Below are positions 34,334-45,600 of a stretch of 64,000 nucleotides of DNA, piece by piece (position 1 is the first letter of the stretch; each line of letters opens with the position of its first letter). The notes under the pieces are model-generated. The model was not told the DNA's origin. It saw only the letters and a list, made by a program, of their open reading frames with translations, and did not search any database. The DNA is from Boletus sp. NGJ (lineage: Eukaryota > Basidiomycota > Agaricomycetes > Boletales > Boletaceae): the NCBI GenBank assembly GCA_019096195.1, contig JAGTXK010000075.1, forward strand, positions 124,001-188,000, read 5' to 3'. The translations under genes were made by a program, and so were the position numbers.

Positions 34334-35833
34334 ATGGGAAGCGCTGACTCGGAGTGTAGATTTCAGCTACCTATTATCAGCATCGCACCGTACTGGGACA
34401 CTCAATCGGCCAAGAGCACGGAACGAGAGGCAGTGTCCAAAGCTCTCCACTCGGCCTGTGTGGAATACGGGTTCTTTTATCTGGACATTTCTCGATGCGT
34501 CGAGCTCGCCGAAACAGAAGAGCTTATACGGCTTGCTCGAGCGTTCTTTTCTCTACCCCAAGCTGAGAAGGACAAGATCTCATTGAGGCATCAAGATTTT
34601 GCTCGAGGTGCAGATGTCACAGCATCTGTTCAGTGTTCGCAGGCTCACCCATCATGCAATCACAAGGTTATCAAAGATTAAAGGAAAACGTCACAAACGG
34701 AAAAGCCGATAATCACGAGGGTATCGACTTCTACAGACCTGTGGAGAACCCCGACAAGTCGCAGCCGCTCTGGGGAGAAAACCAGTGGCCAACCGTCCCA
34801 GACTTCCAGACCAAATATGAGAAATGGATCGAGAAAATGAAGAAGCTCGGGATAATCCTCATGGAAGCGCAGGTATCCGTTTAATGGTATGACGTGCTTC
34901 AAACTGAGGAAGTCACCAGGATGGCGTATGGACTAGGGATGGATGTCGAAGAGTGGCACGAGCTTCGCGCTCAGGTGGATGATAGTTTCTGGGCGTTGCG
35001 GATCATTGGTTCGTCCCCAACCCCGTCCAAGTCTCCGTGCGTGACAAAGAGACTCGAGATAGTGACTTCTGCTTTGTAGGTTATCCGCCACTTCCCGACG
35101 ATCATGATGGCTTCTCTTGTGGGGCACATAAGTACGTTGATGATCTGAATCTCGAAGGACTATCTAACTTATCCATAGGGACTACGGATGCTTGACGTAA
35201 TCGTGATTCCACGAGAAAAAGACGCAGACTGTCTGACGGGACGATTCTAGTTTCCTTTATGCAGATCCTACAAAATCAGCGCTACAAGTTTTCTTACGCA
35301 AGCGTGGACACGTCTCGGAAGCCGTCGATGGACTCCCGGATGAACATGGAGGTGAAGAAGGACTCTGGATTAACGCGGATCCAATCCCTGGATGCATCGT
35401 TTGTAACATTGGCGAGAGTGAGTCCATCCGTAAGCCGGAAAGATTACTTATCCACAGTCGTGTAGTGTGGGAGATATGGACAAATGGCCTATACAAAAGT
35501 ACCCTGCATCGGGTAGTTCATAGAGGGACAGATTATCGGTACGTCCTGCCCTCCTGGAACGATTGTTTTGTCGTGTAACGTGCCGATCCTTTCAGTGTCT
35601 CGTACGGTTTCAACTGTTCCCATACTGAGTAGCGCTAACCCTCCTTAAGTGTTCCATTTTTCTTCGAGCCGAACTTCACAGCACGCATCACACCATTACC
35701 AGTTGCGATGCGTGTCATAGTGGAAAGGGGCGATACACCGCATGAGGTTTATAAGCCTCTCGTGTATGGCGATTTTCTGATGCGAAAAGTGGGGAACAAT
35801 TTTGCTATAGATGGCCGTGGAAAATACGACTAG
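34334..35833 (+). CDS. 2-oxoglutarate/Fe(II)-dependent oxygenase, isopenicillin-N-synthase-like
   Basis: Non-heme iron oxygenase of the plant/fungal DIOX-N plus 2OG-FeII family; substrate unknown. Starts MGSADSECRFQLPIISIAPY. The N-terminal domain includes ACVEYGFFYLDI and ARAFFSLPQAEKDKISL. After introns comes GYQRLKENVTNGKADNHEGI, then EVTRMAYGLGM. The catalytic core is split by introns: GFSCGAHKDYGCLTFLYADP supplies the H-x-D, STLHRVVHRG the distal histidine and YRVSVPFFFEPN the R-x-S that binds 2-oxoglutarate. LQVFLRKRG and WINADPIPGCIVCNIGE follow the family pattern. The stop TAG is at 35831-35833. At about 350 residues it is a normal length. No biosynthetic cluster partner is visible beside it. 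Confidence 0.9.
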
Positions 35834-35984
35834 AAACCGGCGGCACTTGATGGCGGCACTGTGTGTTAATCTGCAGAATCGTTACATGGTTTCTTGTAAG
35901 AAATATTAGTACGGGCGCGAATGGACGCGGGGAGCGTTACGTCACGTGCGACGAGTAATCATCTGTACCAGACGTTTTGCACGG

Positions 35985-37689
35985 ATGAATGCCTTGACTC
36001 GTGGATTGTTTCAGCGACATCGATTGCTCCCACATCATCAGCTTTGGGGATCTTTGATTGCGAGGACGATGTCATACGAAGCATCACTCTCAAAGCTGCC
36101 TTACCCCTTGAAAGATCTGGTTGCGAATGCACAAGCTGACACAGGAAGGACCGATACCGACGAACTGGAAGTGGTGAGTTGGATAGATAAAGTTGCTGAA
36201 GGTAATATCATAATATCTGAAAATCTCTCGGTGAGCATATTGTCACAACATGCGATGCCAACTGACGACCTTTGTGCGAACTCTCATAGGACTTGGAATC
36301 CCTCCTGGTTCCTCGGACATACGTCGTCAGAAACTACCTCACGGCTGCTGATGTTGCACTGTATGGCGCCCTTCATCCAAAACTGGTATGCCGTGACTGT
36401 TCCGATATTATTTAACGCTTCTGTCTCACTCCAGCTCAAGTCTCAGCTGCAGCCAGCCCAGTACTACGCGACACCTGCAATTACTCGTTACTTCGACCAC
36501 ATCCAGACGCTTCCATCTGTACAGGCCGCAGCGCAGGAATTCTCGCCTGCATTCTCCACCGTGCCTTTCGATTTTATATCAGCTCCCAAGACAGAGAGAA
36601 AGCAAGAACCCCTGAAGAAGAAAGAAAAGACTCCAAAGACCGTCGATCAACCAAAAGCAAGAGAGAAAATTGCAGTAGCGGCAAGCTCAAAGGAAAGCGC
36701 TGGAGAGCCTCCGAAGGAGAAGGAGAAGAAAGAAAAGAAGAAAGACGCTACTATCGAGGATGGAGGCAAGAAGAACAAGGGAGGAGCTGGTAATGGAGGG
36801 AAGGCACCTGCTGAGGATGCCGGTGAACCTATGCCATCCATGATAGACTTGAGAGTCGGCCACATTATTGATGGTATGATATTGATATTTTCGGACTTCC
36901 TGCCCAAGCTGATAGTCTCTATTAGTGAAAAAGCATCCAGATGCAGATGGTCTTTACATTGAAGCAAGTATTGAATTAAAGGCCATATTCCAGCTTCTGA
37001 ATTGTTAATGTGCTATTTACAGCAAATAGATCTTGGCGAAGAAACGGGCCCTCGCACAGTGGTATCTGGTCTTGTCAACTACATACCTATAGAGGAAATG
37101 CGCGACAAGTATCTCGTTGCAATTGTGCGTAGACGCTCCTTTCGAAATAACTGTCCTTGTCTGATCACTGATCTGACTTCACAGTGCAATCTTAAACCCG
37201 CATCTATGCGTGGCGTGAAAAGCTTTGCCATGGTTCTTGCCGTGCGTGTATTCTCGAGGAAGTGTTTCGAATCTGACGTTGTTTACAGGCAACGTCAAAA
37301 GAAGGGAAGGAAGGTGGTGTTGAGTTGATTCAACCTCCTCCTGGCTCGAAACCCGGGGAACGTGTGTACTTTGAAGGACCCGAATATGAGGGTATGCTTT
37401 TAGTTCCTCTCAAACCTGGACATTGTTCTAAAACTGCTATCAGATGCCCAGCCGGTATCTCAAATGAACCCAAAGAGGAAAATATTTGAGACCGTCCAAC
37501 CCGGTACGGATCATGGTGATACCTTTATCTTGACACTTTTTCACCAGTATCTCTGCATCACCAGGTTTCACAACTCTAGATACCAAAGAAGCAGCTTGGA
37601 TCAACCCTGTGACTAAGAACGTCCACAAGATTCGCACCAAGGACGGTGTCTGTTTTTCCCCCACCTTTGTTGGGGCAACGTTGTCATAG
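35985..37689 (+). CDS. ARC1: Arc1-type tRNA-binding cofactor (EMAPII/OB-fold C-terminal domain)
   Basis: Cofactor that binds tRNA and scaffolds methionyl- and glutamyl-tRNA synthetases. An N-terminal GST-C-like domain (SLSKLPYPLKDLVANAQ..., VRNYLTAADVALYGALHPKL, ATPAITRYFDHIQTLPSVQ) is followed by a Lys/Glu-rich tRNA-binding linker (about 36585-36820). The OB-fold domain reads PMPSMIDLRVGHIID, KKHPDADGLYIE, QIDLGEETGPRTVVSGLVNY, CNLKPASMRGVKSFAMVLA, QPPPGSKPGERVYFEG, MNPKRKIFETVQP and HKIRTKDGVCFSPTFVGATL. The intron between YIE and QIDLGE (36964-37022) starts GCAAGT and is GC-AG. Two in-frame ATGs exist: 35985 adds MNALTRGLFQRHRLLPHHQL, an Arg-rich leader without acidic residues, before the more usual start at 36069. 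Confidence 0.92.
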
Positions 37690-37789
37690 AAACCATGGAT
37701 GTAGATGCTCGATTTGATGATGAAGGATCAGAAATATTTTCGTGCTCTGACTCTTCTTGTTGTACAATGCAGGCGAGTTGAGTCACGCT

Positions 37790-38640
37790 ACTGAGAAGGA
37801 GAACAATCTGTAGATTGTAGAGTATAACGAACTGGATCCGGACCCCACTCCCTGGGCTCTGGATATGGTGACTCGTTTCTACCTGCGTGAACCCGGTATT
37901 GTGTGGTCCCTAGAGATGGCAAACACAACTCTGGATGCATCAACAATTTGTGAACGTCCACACAAGTACTGAATGTCTGTTGGATAACTTTATCGACCAC
38001 CGAGAATACGACAAACCTGAAGTACAACCATCAGCCAGCCAAGGATTTCAGTTCGTTGGACTCCAACTGTGATAGGGATCGGAGCTGCCCAAGCTACGTT
38101 CGACCTTTCTTTCGCGACGTGTACCGCAGAATCGGCTTGGAAGAAACGACCCATGAGCCAAGACCAACCGATCAGACATCTTGTTAGGGGTCACATTGGC
38201 TGAGTAAATGATACTCGGAACATCCAGCTCTTCAAGTTGCTCGGCATGTATGTACACTGGTCATGAAATGAAACCTACTATCAGACCAGTCAGCATTATT
38301 TTTCGAACTTGGTGGACGCCTCTGGAAGAAACGCTGCCCTGAGCAAACCAGAAGCGATATAATAGCGTCAATCATCATTGCCACTATTCCTTACGACATA
38401 ATCAGCCATATTGCCGAGCAAGATCATCCTTGTGGCAGAGGAACAAAGAGGAACAAAGAGTGATTCGGGTAATATGTAATGCGGAGAGTATCCCAAAAGT
38501 CGCACCAGAACCTAAGTGGCAGTCAGCACGAGTGCACAGTCTACTTGACCTGTTTTTGGGGAATCAAAATCATATGGAGACTGGAAAATTTTCAAATCAA
38601 CGGCAGGACATGGGCGACCCCAGCTCTGTTCATGGTGAAG
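37790..38640 (-). pseudogene. GABA/amino-acid permease relic, dispersed copy
   Basis: The minus strand shows, in permease order, GSGATFGILSALHIT (about 38500), a match to the DALTKFEND...GWSNS block (about 38330), VHVAKERSNVAWAAPIPITV and GVQRTEILGWLMVV (about 38050-38190), and VVFAISRD...IPGSR near 37900-37950. These pieces resemble the permease relic at 29.9-31.9 kb at DNA level as well (GTTGT-TTTGCC-TCTCTAGGGA type identity). Stops and shifts interrupt every helix. It is single copy, opposite in strand, and lies beyond the tandem blocks. Confidence 0.65.
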
Positions 38641-39145
38641 TGTCCGCCTGACGCTGTCCGTGATTAGATGGACGCAAACGTAGGGTTTGTCACTTACCTG
38701 CTAGAGTCACGAGGCAACTTGTCCAACAAGTTAATTCAAGGCGGAGAGGGTAAGAGTGCCCAATAGAAATATTACAGGAGACGGCTGCCGGTACTAGTGC
38801 AAATTTCGCGTTGGTGGTTGTCGAACCTTCTAGAGCACTATTATATTCCTCCCATGGATGTCGGAAATCAAGTTTTTGTGATCGTGCTTGACTCTACAGC
38901 TATTCAGACTGATCCAGTATCCGCAAGCCGCCAAGTGCGGGTGGTAGGCGATTTACCGTCAAGTTGTATCCCTTTATATATTAACACTTGCATCAGTTCA
39001 CCTGCCAAATGGCGTTTACCCTACTTTGACGTCGGACAAGGTCAAGTGCTTTCACAAGTAAGGTACAAACAATGAGCGCCGAGCCTAAGTGACTGCCAAT
39101 TACACGTAGGATGTTATGAAAATAAACAATGTCATCCCCGGGTCA
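38641..39145. other. Gene-free interval
   Basis: About 500 bases between the permease relic and the small heat-shock gene. A plus-strand frame of about 90 codons (38797-39075) has no family resemblance. Confidence 0.35.
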
Positions 39146-39748
39146 TCAATCAACATGAATCTTGATACTTTCCTTATCCTCCATCTTCGGAGCCTTCAAC
39201 GTGAGGATCCCGTCAGCTAACGTGGCCGTAATCTTCGAACTGTCAATTGAGCGAGGAAGCCAAACAGTTCGCGTAAAGGATGAGGTTCCAGAGTAAAGAC
39301 GCTCTGTAGTCAATTGGTTGGATGGCGTCTCGGAGCTCACAACACCTCCTGCACCTACAGCTATCGTCAATCAATCAACTGATTGTTGTGTGTAGCAGAC
39401 GCACATACCTTCGCCTTGCGAAGTGCTGGTCTCAGTAGTGGACTCTGAAGAATCACCCAAACGGCGACTGAATGTCCTACCCTGAATGGTGACGCTACGG
39501 CCTCCATCACCAACGGTGATGTCAATGTTCTCCTTTTTCACGCCAGGTATTTCCGCCTCGACGATGTAATTGTCTCCTTCCTCTGTCAGGTCTAGGGCAG
39601 GATGGACGGTGCTGGGAGACATGAAGAGCGGATCAGCAAGGAATGAACGGTGGGGAAAGCCATAGGCAGTGGGTGCAACCCTAGTTAAAGGATCTTCGAG
39701 CATGCGAAACAGGGGCCGGAATTCGTGCAAGAGTCTGCTGATAGACAT
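39146..39748 (-). CDS. Small heat-shock protein (Hsp20/alpha-crystallin)
   Basis: ATP-independent chaperone that holds unfolded proteins. Two exons (39409-39748 and 39146-39360) give 184 residues. Starts MSISRLLHEFRPLFRMLEDP; the alpha-crystallin domain begins ALDLTEEGDNYIVEAEIPGV, continues KKENIDITVGDGGRSVTIQG and, after a 48-nt intron in a Ser/Thr/Glu-rich loop, ends SFTRTVWLPRSIDSSKITAT, LADGILTLKAPKMEDKES, IKIHVD. The 'IPG', 'GILTL' and C-terminal hydrophobic pair typical of the family are present. The loop between strands 5 and 6 is enlarged, as in many mushroom Hsp20s. It is 183 bp downstream of the SGF29 stop on the same strand. Confidence 0.93.
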
Positions 39749-39789
39749 GGCCGAGTCGAAATTTGAGTGAATCCAAGTACCGCACCCAC

Positions 39790-39798
39790 TTTTATAGG
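39790..39798 (-). promoter_or_regulatory. TATA box of the Hsp20 gene
   Basis: CTATAAAAG on the minus strand, 42 bases before the ATG at 39748. It predicts a very short 5' untranslated region. A CCCCT stress-response-like element lies at about 39836-39840. I looked for paired GAA/TTC heat-shock elements with 2-base spacing and did not find a convincing one. Confidence 0.5.
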
Positions 39799-39931
39799 GA
39801 TGGGCATAAATGAGGTCACACTTCCATGACGTATTCCCCTCGGCATCGGAAATTCGACATACAGTACCCGGGGTCCCTGTTAGCAGTTCCAGCTGTCCTA
39901 CACAACGCGGTAACTGGCAACTACACAACGG

Positions 39932-41216
39932 TCATGCGCCAGGCCACTCAACGACCCATTGCGCGAGCACAGGATGTTCCTGATCGTCGTCATCCTCGAA
40001 TTTTAGCTTATACACTGAAATATGCTTGGCAGATATTCCCTATATTAAACCAGTCGTGAGCACTCGCTTTCAAGTTCCTATTATCACTCTCCATGACTCA
40101 CACGACTGGACGGCTGAAGATCCTTTGGCGATGCTATCACCTCGGCACGATAGAAACAACTGGTATCAGGATATAGCGCCATCACAGTTGACCCGGCTGG
40201 GAATTCTTGATACGCATTCGGATGTGCCGCACTGTTCGGCGGGGCGCTGGGATCAGGCAGGGGAATAATAGCCCGAAGTGTCGTGTTGTAACACTGCCCG
40301 GGCTGTCCGTCTTCTTGCGGTTCTACATCCTGAACCTCATAGCTGTGAATGTATTCAATAAGGCACACTACCCTTGAATATAAAAATATAACCCACCGAT
40401 TCTTATCTTGATTGATGCATTTGGTAATAACAGCCAAAATCCACGTATTCTCGTCTACGTCAACGATACTTCCATCTGCAGTCTTCCCGGCAGGCGGGTG
40501 GAAGGCAACCTTACGCCCTTCTTGTAAAGGCAGCTGCTTTGCTAGTGCCTCTCTCCGCGCTTTGGGCTCTCGAGAGAACGGAACCGCAGGTGATGGTCCG
40601 GTGGATCCCCGCACAGGGGCTGTCCCCGTGGCGCGCTGTGATCCAGCGATGGGAGGAGTCACAGAAGTAGAAGGAGGTGACGGTGACGGTGGTCGTGGAC
40701 GTTTATTGCGTTTCTCTGTCGCGGAAAGTTGTCAGAAAGCGTGGGCGTTCCCCAAGGAGAAACGAACCTTGTGGCAACGTTTCAGACGCCTTTCGAAGTG
40801 CAATCAGAACACTGAGTCGTTCAATGGCATCATTGAGCGCTCTGTAATAAAGAAATTATATTCCCCGCCGGACAGTGTTGGAAGACAGGCTCTCACTCTA
40901 TCTCGTCCTCAGAATTTCTGCGCACCTCTTTCAGTGCGGAAGACAACCGCTTATAATTAGTCTTGAGCGTTTCGTAGCTCTCAGCTGGGAGCGAATCATC
41001 AGTTGGCCACATGGCCATCAGCCTGTTGACACGTCCGATTGTCTCGATGCTAGTTGGGTTAGCATATATGCTAGAGAGCGTTCCAAGCGATTTGCTTGCA
41101 TGAGACCAGTACTCTATCTCTGTTTAATGGACCAGATATATGATTGACTCAGGGAAGAAGCGTGGGAATCTACCTTCAGACGAAGCTGGGCGTGTTGAAC
41201 CTCGTCTTCTATCCAT
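39932..41216 (-). CDS. SGF29: SAGA-associated factor 29 (tandem tudor reader)
   Basis: Histone H3K4me reader of the SAGA acetyltransferase complex. Starts MDRRRGSTRPASSE at 41216; exon 2 (EYWSHASKSLGTLSSIYANP, TSIETIGRVNRLMAMWP) and exon 3 (ALNDAIERLSVLIALRKASE) form the N-terminal coiled coil. A Pro/Ser linker follows (KRPRPPSPSPPSTSVTPPIA), then the SGF29 domain: LQEGRKVAFHPPAGKTADGS, ENTWILAVITKCINQDKNR, YEVQDVEPQEDG, LRAIIPLPDPSAPP, EFPAGSTVMALYPDTSCFYR, AEVIASPKDLQ and a last exon YKLKFEDDDDQEHPVLAQWV ending VEWPGA, stop 39932-39934. The domain's H3K4me-binding aromatic and acidic residues lie in the 'Y-D-T-(S/T)-x-F-Y' and 'F-E-D-D' motifs, both present. The exact donor before the last exon is ambiguous by two bases. 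Confidence 0.93.
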
Positions 41217-41484
41217 GGCCAGAATCTCGGACGAAGGAGTGTCTTTGGGAATTACGATGGTGAAGATGAGATACGCCAGAAGAAATAGTAATGCACGAAA
41301 CGCGGCCAGGGATGCAGTGAGCGCGCAGTTACCTTGTTGAGTGGAAACGAGCCAATCACTCTGCCAGTTGGGCGTTCTTAGCAAGAATGATCGCGGAGTT
41401 AACAACGCCGAGCACATACGAAACATCCACAACATAACAGCAACGCTAACTACCTAACTAAATATGCGATTACAATACCCCCCT

Positions 41485-42498
41485 TCAAGGCTGTTTTCTA
41501 ACATCATGTTTTGTCGAATCTGCCAACTTTCGCAGTGATACATCGTAGACAACTGTGGAAGCGGTAAGCGTTGGAGCAGGCAGATGAAATGGAACCAACC
41601 TTCTTCGATCTTTTTGAGATCGTATTTAAGGCTATCAAAACGTCGTCGCAAGGTATCATTTTTTAGGTTGAGCTTGATTTAATTCCGGGATAAAGGCATG
41701 TCAATTCCCGCAATGAAAGCTTTGAGAAGCGTTACCATTGAAAACCCAGCGAAGATATCCTTCACAAAGACCGAGATACGAAGTGGTGCTTCGTAGTCTC
41801 CGAGCGTCACCGTATTGACAGCAAGTCGTGACTGAGGGAATTCTGTATTTTCCGAGATACTGCAAGTCGGCAAACCATATTTACCAGTTCATTGACGAGG
41901 GTAATGAGCCCATGCAGATAATCCTCCACGGCGATTGAAAATTTATCTGCCCATTCTTCTTTTACTGGGAAGACATGAGTGTTCCGACTTTGCAGAGGGC
42001 TTGGGGGCGAACAACTCACTTCCAAGCACCTCGCTTGCTTGCGAAAGCGTGATGAGGGAACCACTACTTAGGTATTCCACTAGGGCGGCGGAATATACCG
42101 CTGTTCGAAGAGAATTTGACCACATCTCCTTCCAGCGCCAAAATTGGTTAGGAGGGACAAGGGAGGCGATGGCAGCATTGGTATCATGACAACTGCGCAA
42201 AATTGGTCGCACCGAATCGAGCAGCGGCGGGACTTGAAGTCAACGGGGTTAGATGTCGACATGTGAGGCAGGCGACAGACTAACGAGCGTCTGTTGAGGT
42301 AGAGTGAATTTTGTTCAGAACCCCAACCATGAGGCGGGTTTTCTTGTCAAGATCAGATACTTGATCTTTGATTTTCTTTCATGGAGGGAAAGGATTCGCC
42401 ATAAATTATGGTGTGGCCATTTGTAGGCGCCGTACCTCTCTAATTTCAACGTCTTGCTCGAGGAGTTCGTTGAGATAATCCACGTCCTGCGCATCCAT
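41485..42498 (-). CDS. TSN: Translin
   Basis: Single-strand nucleic-acid-binding protein that with TRAX forms the C3PO ribonuclease. Starts MDAQDVDYLNELLEQDVEIR at 42498; exons read KIKDQVSDLDKKTRLMVGVL, SVRPILRSCHDTNAAIASLV, PPNQFWRWKEMWSNSLRTAV, YSAALVEYLSSGSLITLSQA, SEVLG, FSIAVEDYLHGLITLVNEL, SRLAVNTVTLGDYEAPLRIS, VFVKDIFAGFSML, LRRRFDSLKYDLKKIEE and VVYDVSLRKLADSTKHDVRK. The 'RxxxxLKYDxKKxEExVYDxSLR' pattern and 'AVNTVTxGDYxxPLxIS' are diagnostic. About 235 residues, the family length. Translin is catalytically inactive; no TRAX partner is in the window. Confidence 0.94.
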
Positions 42499-42686
42499 TT
42501 GTTGACTGACTAGGACTCCTGAGAAGTTGCGATCGACGTTGACTCGCGCGGCTCCAGATGTCGGGCCCTGTAACCATTTCTGGCACTTACATAGACTAGT
42601 GTCAGCTACACTTTTCTCCTTGCCTCTCGTCCAACCCTAGTCGCACGATTCTGCTCCCATACCGCTTCTCTACCCTAATCTCGTTC
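42499..42686. promoter_or_regulatory. Shared divergent promoter of translin and Sen1
   Basis: 188 bases separate the start codons of translin (minus) and Sen1 (plus). The right part is C/T-rich on the plus strand, as at other promoters in this window. No TATA box is evident. Confidence 0.4.
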
Positions 42687-45600
42687 ATGACCACGACCAG
42701 CGATGTCGACAAAGTCAAAGCTCTGCTCGCCAAGCTTCGCGACACGCCCGTCAACTCGGCGGATGGCTCAGACGACGTGTTAGCACCAATCTTCAACTAT
42801 CTAATGAAGGTGCCGTCCAACAGTCCCGACAAATGCTACCACTGGTTTTGCTCTCGTGCGGATCAAGTTACTGTTGGCGCTGCCACCTTTCTTTTGAGGT
42901 TGTTCGCCTATAATAGCGCGAAGGTGGATGAATGGAAGGTTAGGTTGATAGGTTGTCTGGCGAGCTGCTGTGCGTGTGTCAAAGCCTTTGGCGAGGTCAA
43001 GGGTACCTCTCGGTTAACGTGAGTTCCTCTTGCTCCCTGTTCCTTCATAGGTCGGGAAGGTTGAGGGCAGACTGCTCGCATCCTCACTCTCTGGCCATGG
43101 TCAGATATGATGAGGTTCATAGCTGACTGAAGAAATCAGGTATTTCGGCGCCTTTTCAGATGACATTCTCCGGGGATTTTACATGAACTTCGACGACTGG
43201 GAATTGAAACTCGTAAAGGATGGCTTATTTGCAGCTGGAATCAGTGGTGCCCCGCGAAACGACTCCTCTGTATTGCGCAACGTACCACCTGCGATAATAT
43301 ACCACGCGGTCTCGAATCTGCGCATCTTCCGGCATCCCGACGTCCTTGCATTAATACGTTATCAACCCTCGGTCTCAAGCTGGCCAACGGATGTTCCACC
43401 TCCGGGACTGTTGATTCTCATGTTTGACGAATCTCAAGACGTGCGGCAGTGGGCAAAGTCTTTTGTGACAGCCTGTTCCGAGATCCCTATGGCCGAGGAC
43501 CATTTCGTCGCCGGACATGAGGTAGCCCTTCGCACTGCTTTTAACCTCATCGCGAAGACCGCAAATGAACACAAACATGTTACGTTGCAAGTACCTTCAA
43601 TGGAGGAGACTTCTCTTTTCGGCTCGTTTTCCTTGACGTCGGATCCGAATGAGGTCTGGGTCGGATTTTGTCAGGTTCTTCGTCAGATTCCTACCGAAAC
43701 AATACTACGGTCGTATGGAGGTGCCGACTGTCGAAGAGTTGTCACAAGTCACTTGCATGATACGGGTCCCCGTGCGTATATCGAGTTTCCATCTACGCAA
43801 TCCCCAGCTGACTAATTTTCATGTATCAGAGTTCGCGCATATACTAAGGTGTATGCTCTTTCTCCTCAAGCGTCTGAACGCTGGTCTTTGGAAAAGCGAG
43901 GCACCCGAGTTCCCGCAGGTCGTGTTCGATGCCATCAAGGATAACTCGTCTTATATTAAATTAATTGAGGAAATTGTTCCTCTAGACGAGAAACCCTGGT
44001 TTCTCTCGTGGTTTGGAGACTATCTATTATCGTTGAAAGATTCTGGTGTCTTTGGCGATGTTCTCGCAAAAATTGTAGACTTACTTTGCGAAGAACTCCA
44101 GCACGAAAGGTTCAAGGAAGTCCGACCTGTGGTCATGTTCGCTGCTATACGAGTCAGCTGTTGCGCCCGATATCTCTGATGGAATATGAACTGATATTTA
44201 ATAACAGCTACTCTCGTCGCTGATCCGTAAAAGTCAAGCTGAAGAACTGGCCCGCTGTCGTCAGGCAATATCTAGTGTCCTGGATATTCATGTCGATGTT
44301 TTCATATCCGTTGCTTTCGGTCGCCATTACGCAGACGAAAAGTGGAAGTCTGCCCGCAGCGCTGCTCGTGAGCTCGTAAAAGCGAGCCTCGCGCGAGACG
44401 TGCGAGAGATTGCTGGTGCCATCAGCCAATCTTGCGCGTTTCTTGCTGGTCAAACCGACACATTCCCAGTGTGCGCTGTGCGAGAGCACATGTGGACGAA
44501 GACGTGCGAGTCCTTGCAGACAAATGATGCGGATGGAGCTACTTCTCTCCTCGAAGTGGTTGCCCAGTATGCCCATCTGGACGTTCTGAACTCCCGCGCT
44601 TATAAATCAATTCTTTCAAAACCGAATGCCCGAGTCGCCTTTGACGCCATCAATCGTTCTCTACAGGTTACGAGACAAGGTTTTGTCGAGACAATCTCTA
44701 AATTTGCCAACTACAATCAACCATCCTTTTTGCGCAATGTTCTCTGTCGCCCAGAGGTTGCTAGGAACGTTATGATTCTCATGTTGTCTCCAATCGACGA
44801 CATTCAAACTGCCGCCAAGACCTTAGTTGGACAAGCGTTCGATGTGGACGTCCGTCTCGATTGCTTTCGCGCGTTGCTCTCCAATTTACCGAACCCCTCC
44901 CTCTCCGCTGTTTTCGGATTCCTCGAAAAGTTTGTTCGGCATGCACCTCAAGTCACCGAGGCGTGCAGCTTATCAAAGTCCCTTGTACAATGTTTCACGG
45001 ATATCATCGAGGTGCTCTGTTCTAGCCCCGATGGTTTGCTGCATTCGAACGAGTTCTTGCGGCCTGGAGATCCACAAGGTCCTGCTGCTCAACTCCCTCA
45101 GCTGTGGACACTCATGACGCAGTCCCTTACCGTGATATTTAAACGGACTCCGCTATGGGCAGACTTCTTTGAGATACCCGACATGACAGTGTGGATGCGA
45201 GATGCACTCATTTTTGGTCGGGATATGCTGGCACAATGGAGGGTAATGGAATCTGCCGCTGTCACATCTACAGAGGGAGAGCCCACTTCACTGAGCCGGA
45301 AACCATCCAAATTATCTCGGGTAGGAAAGCGGATGATGAACGATCTTCAACCCGTCTTACCCGAGCTTGCGCGTTGGCTTCGGCTGTCGGACGAGGAGCT
45401 GCTCCATCAATCGTTCGCTCTTATCCAAACTGTCTTGGACTGTTTTCGGACGACGGGAGTACCGCCTTCTGAAGCTGGCCTGGCGAAGTTGAACAAACAT
45501 GTGGACGACGCTCGCAAGACGACGCACGGAGCTCCGAGGACTCGCCTCGACTCGACTCGCATAGCAAAACTCGAAGATGCATTAGCAACATTTGAGAGCG

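Noticed and set aside
38797-39075. Plus-strand frame of about 90 codons
   Set aside because: No family pattern, no splice partners and average composition; probably chance.
39749-39960. Heat-shock elements before the Hsp20 gene
   Set aside because: GAAATTC-like words occur but not in the nGAAnnTTCn spacing, so only the TATA box is reported.
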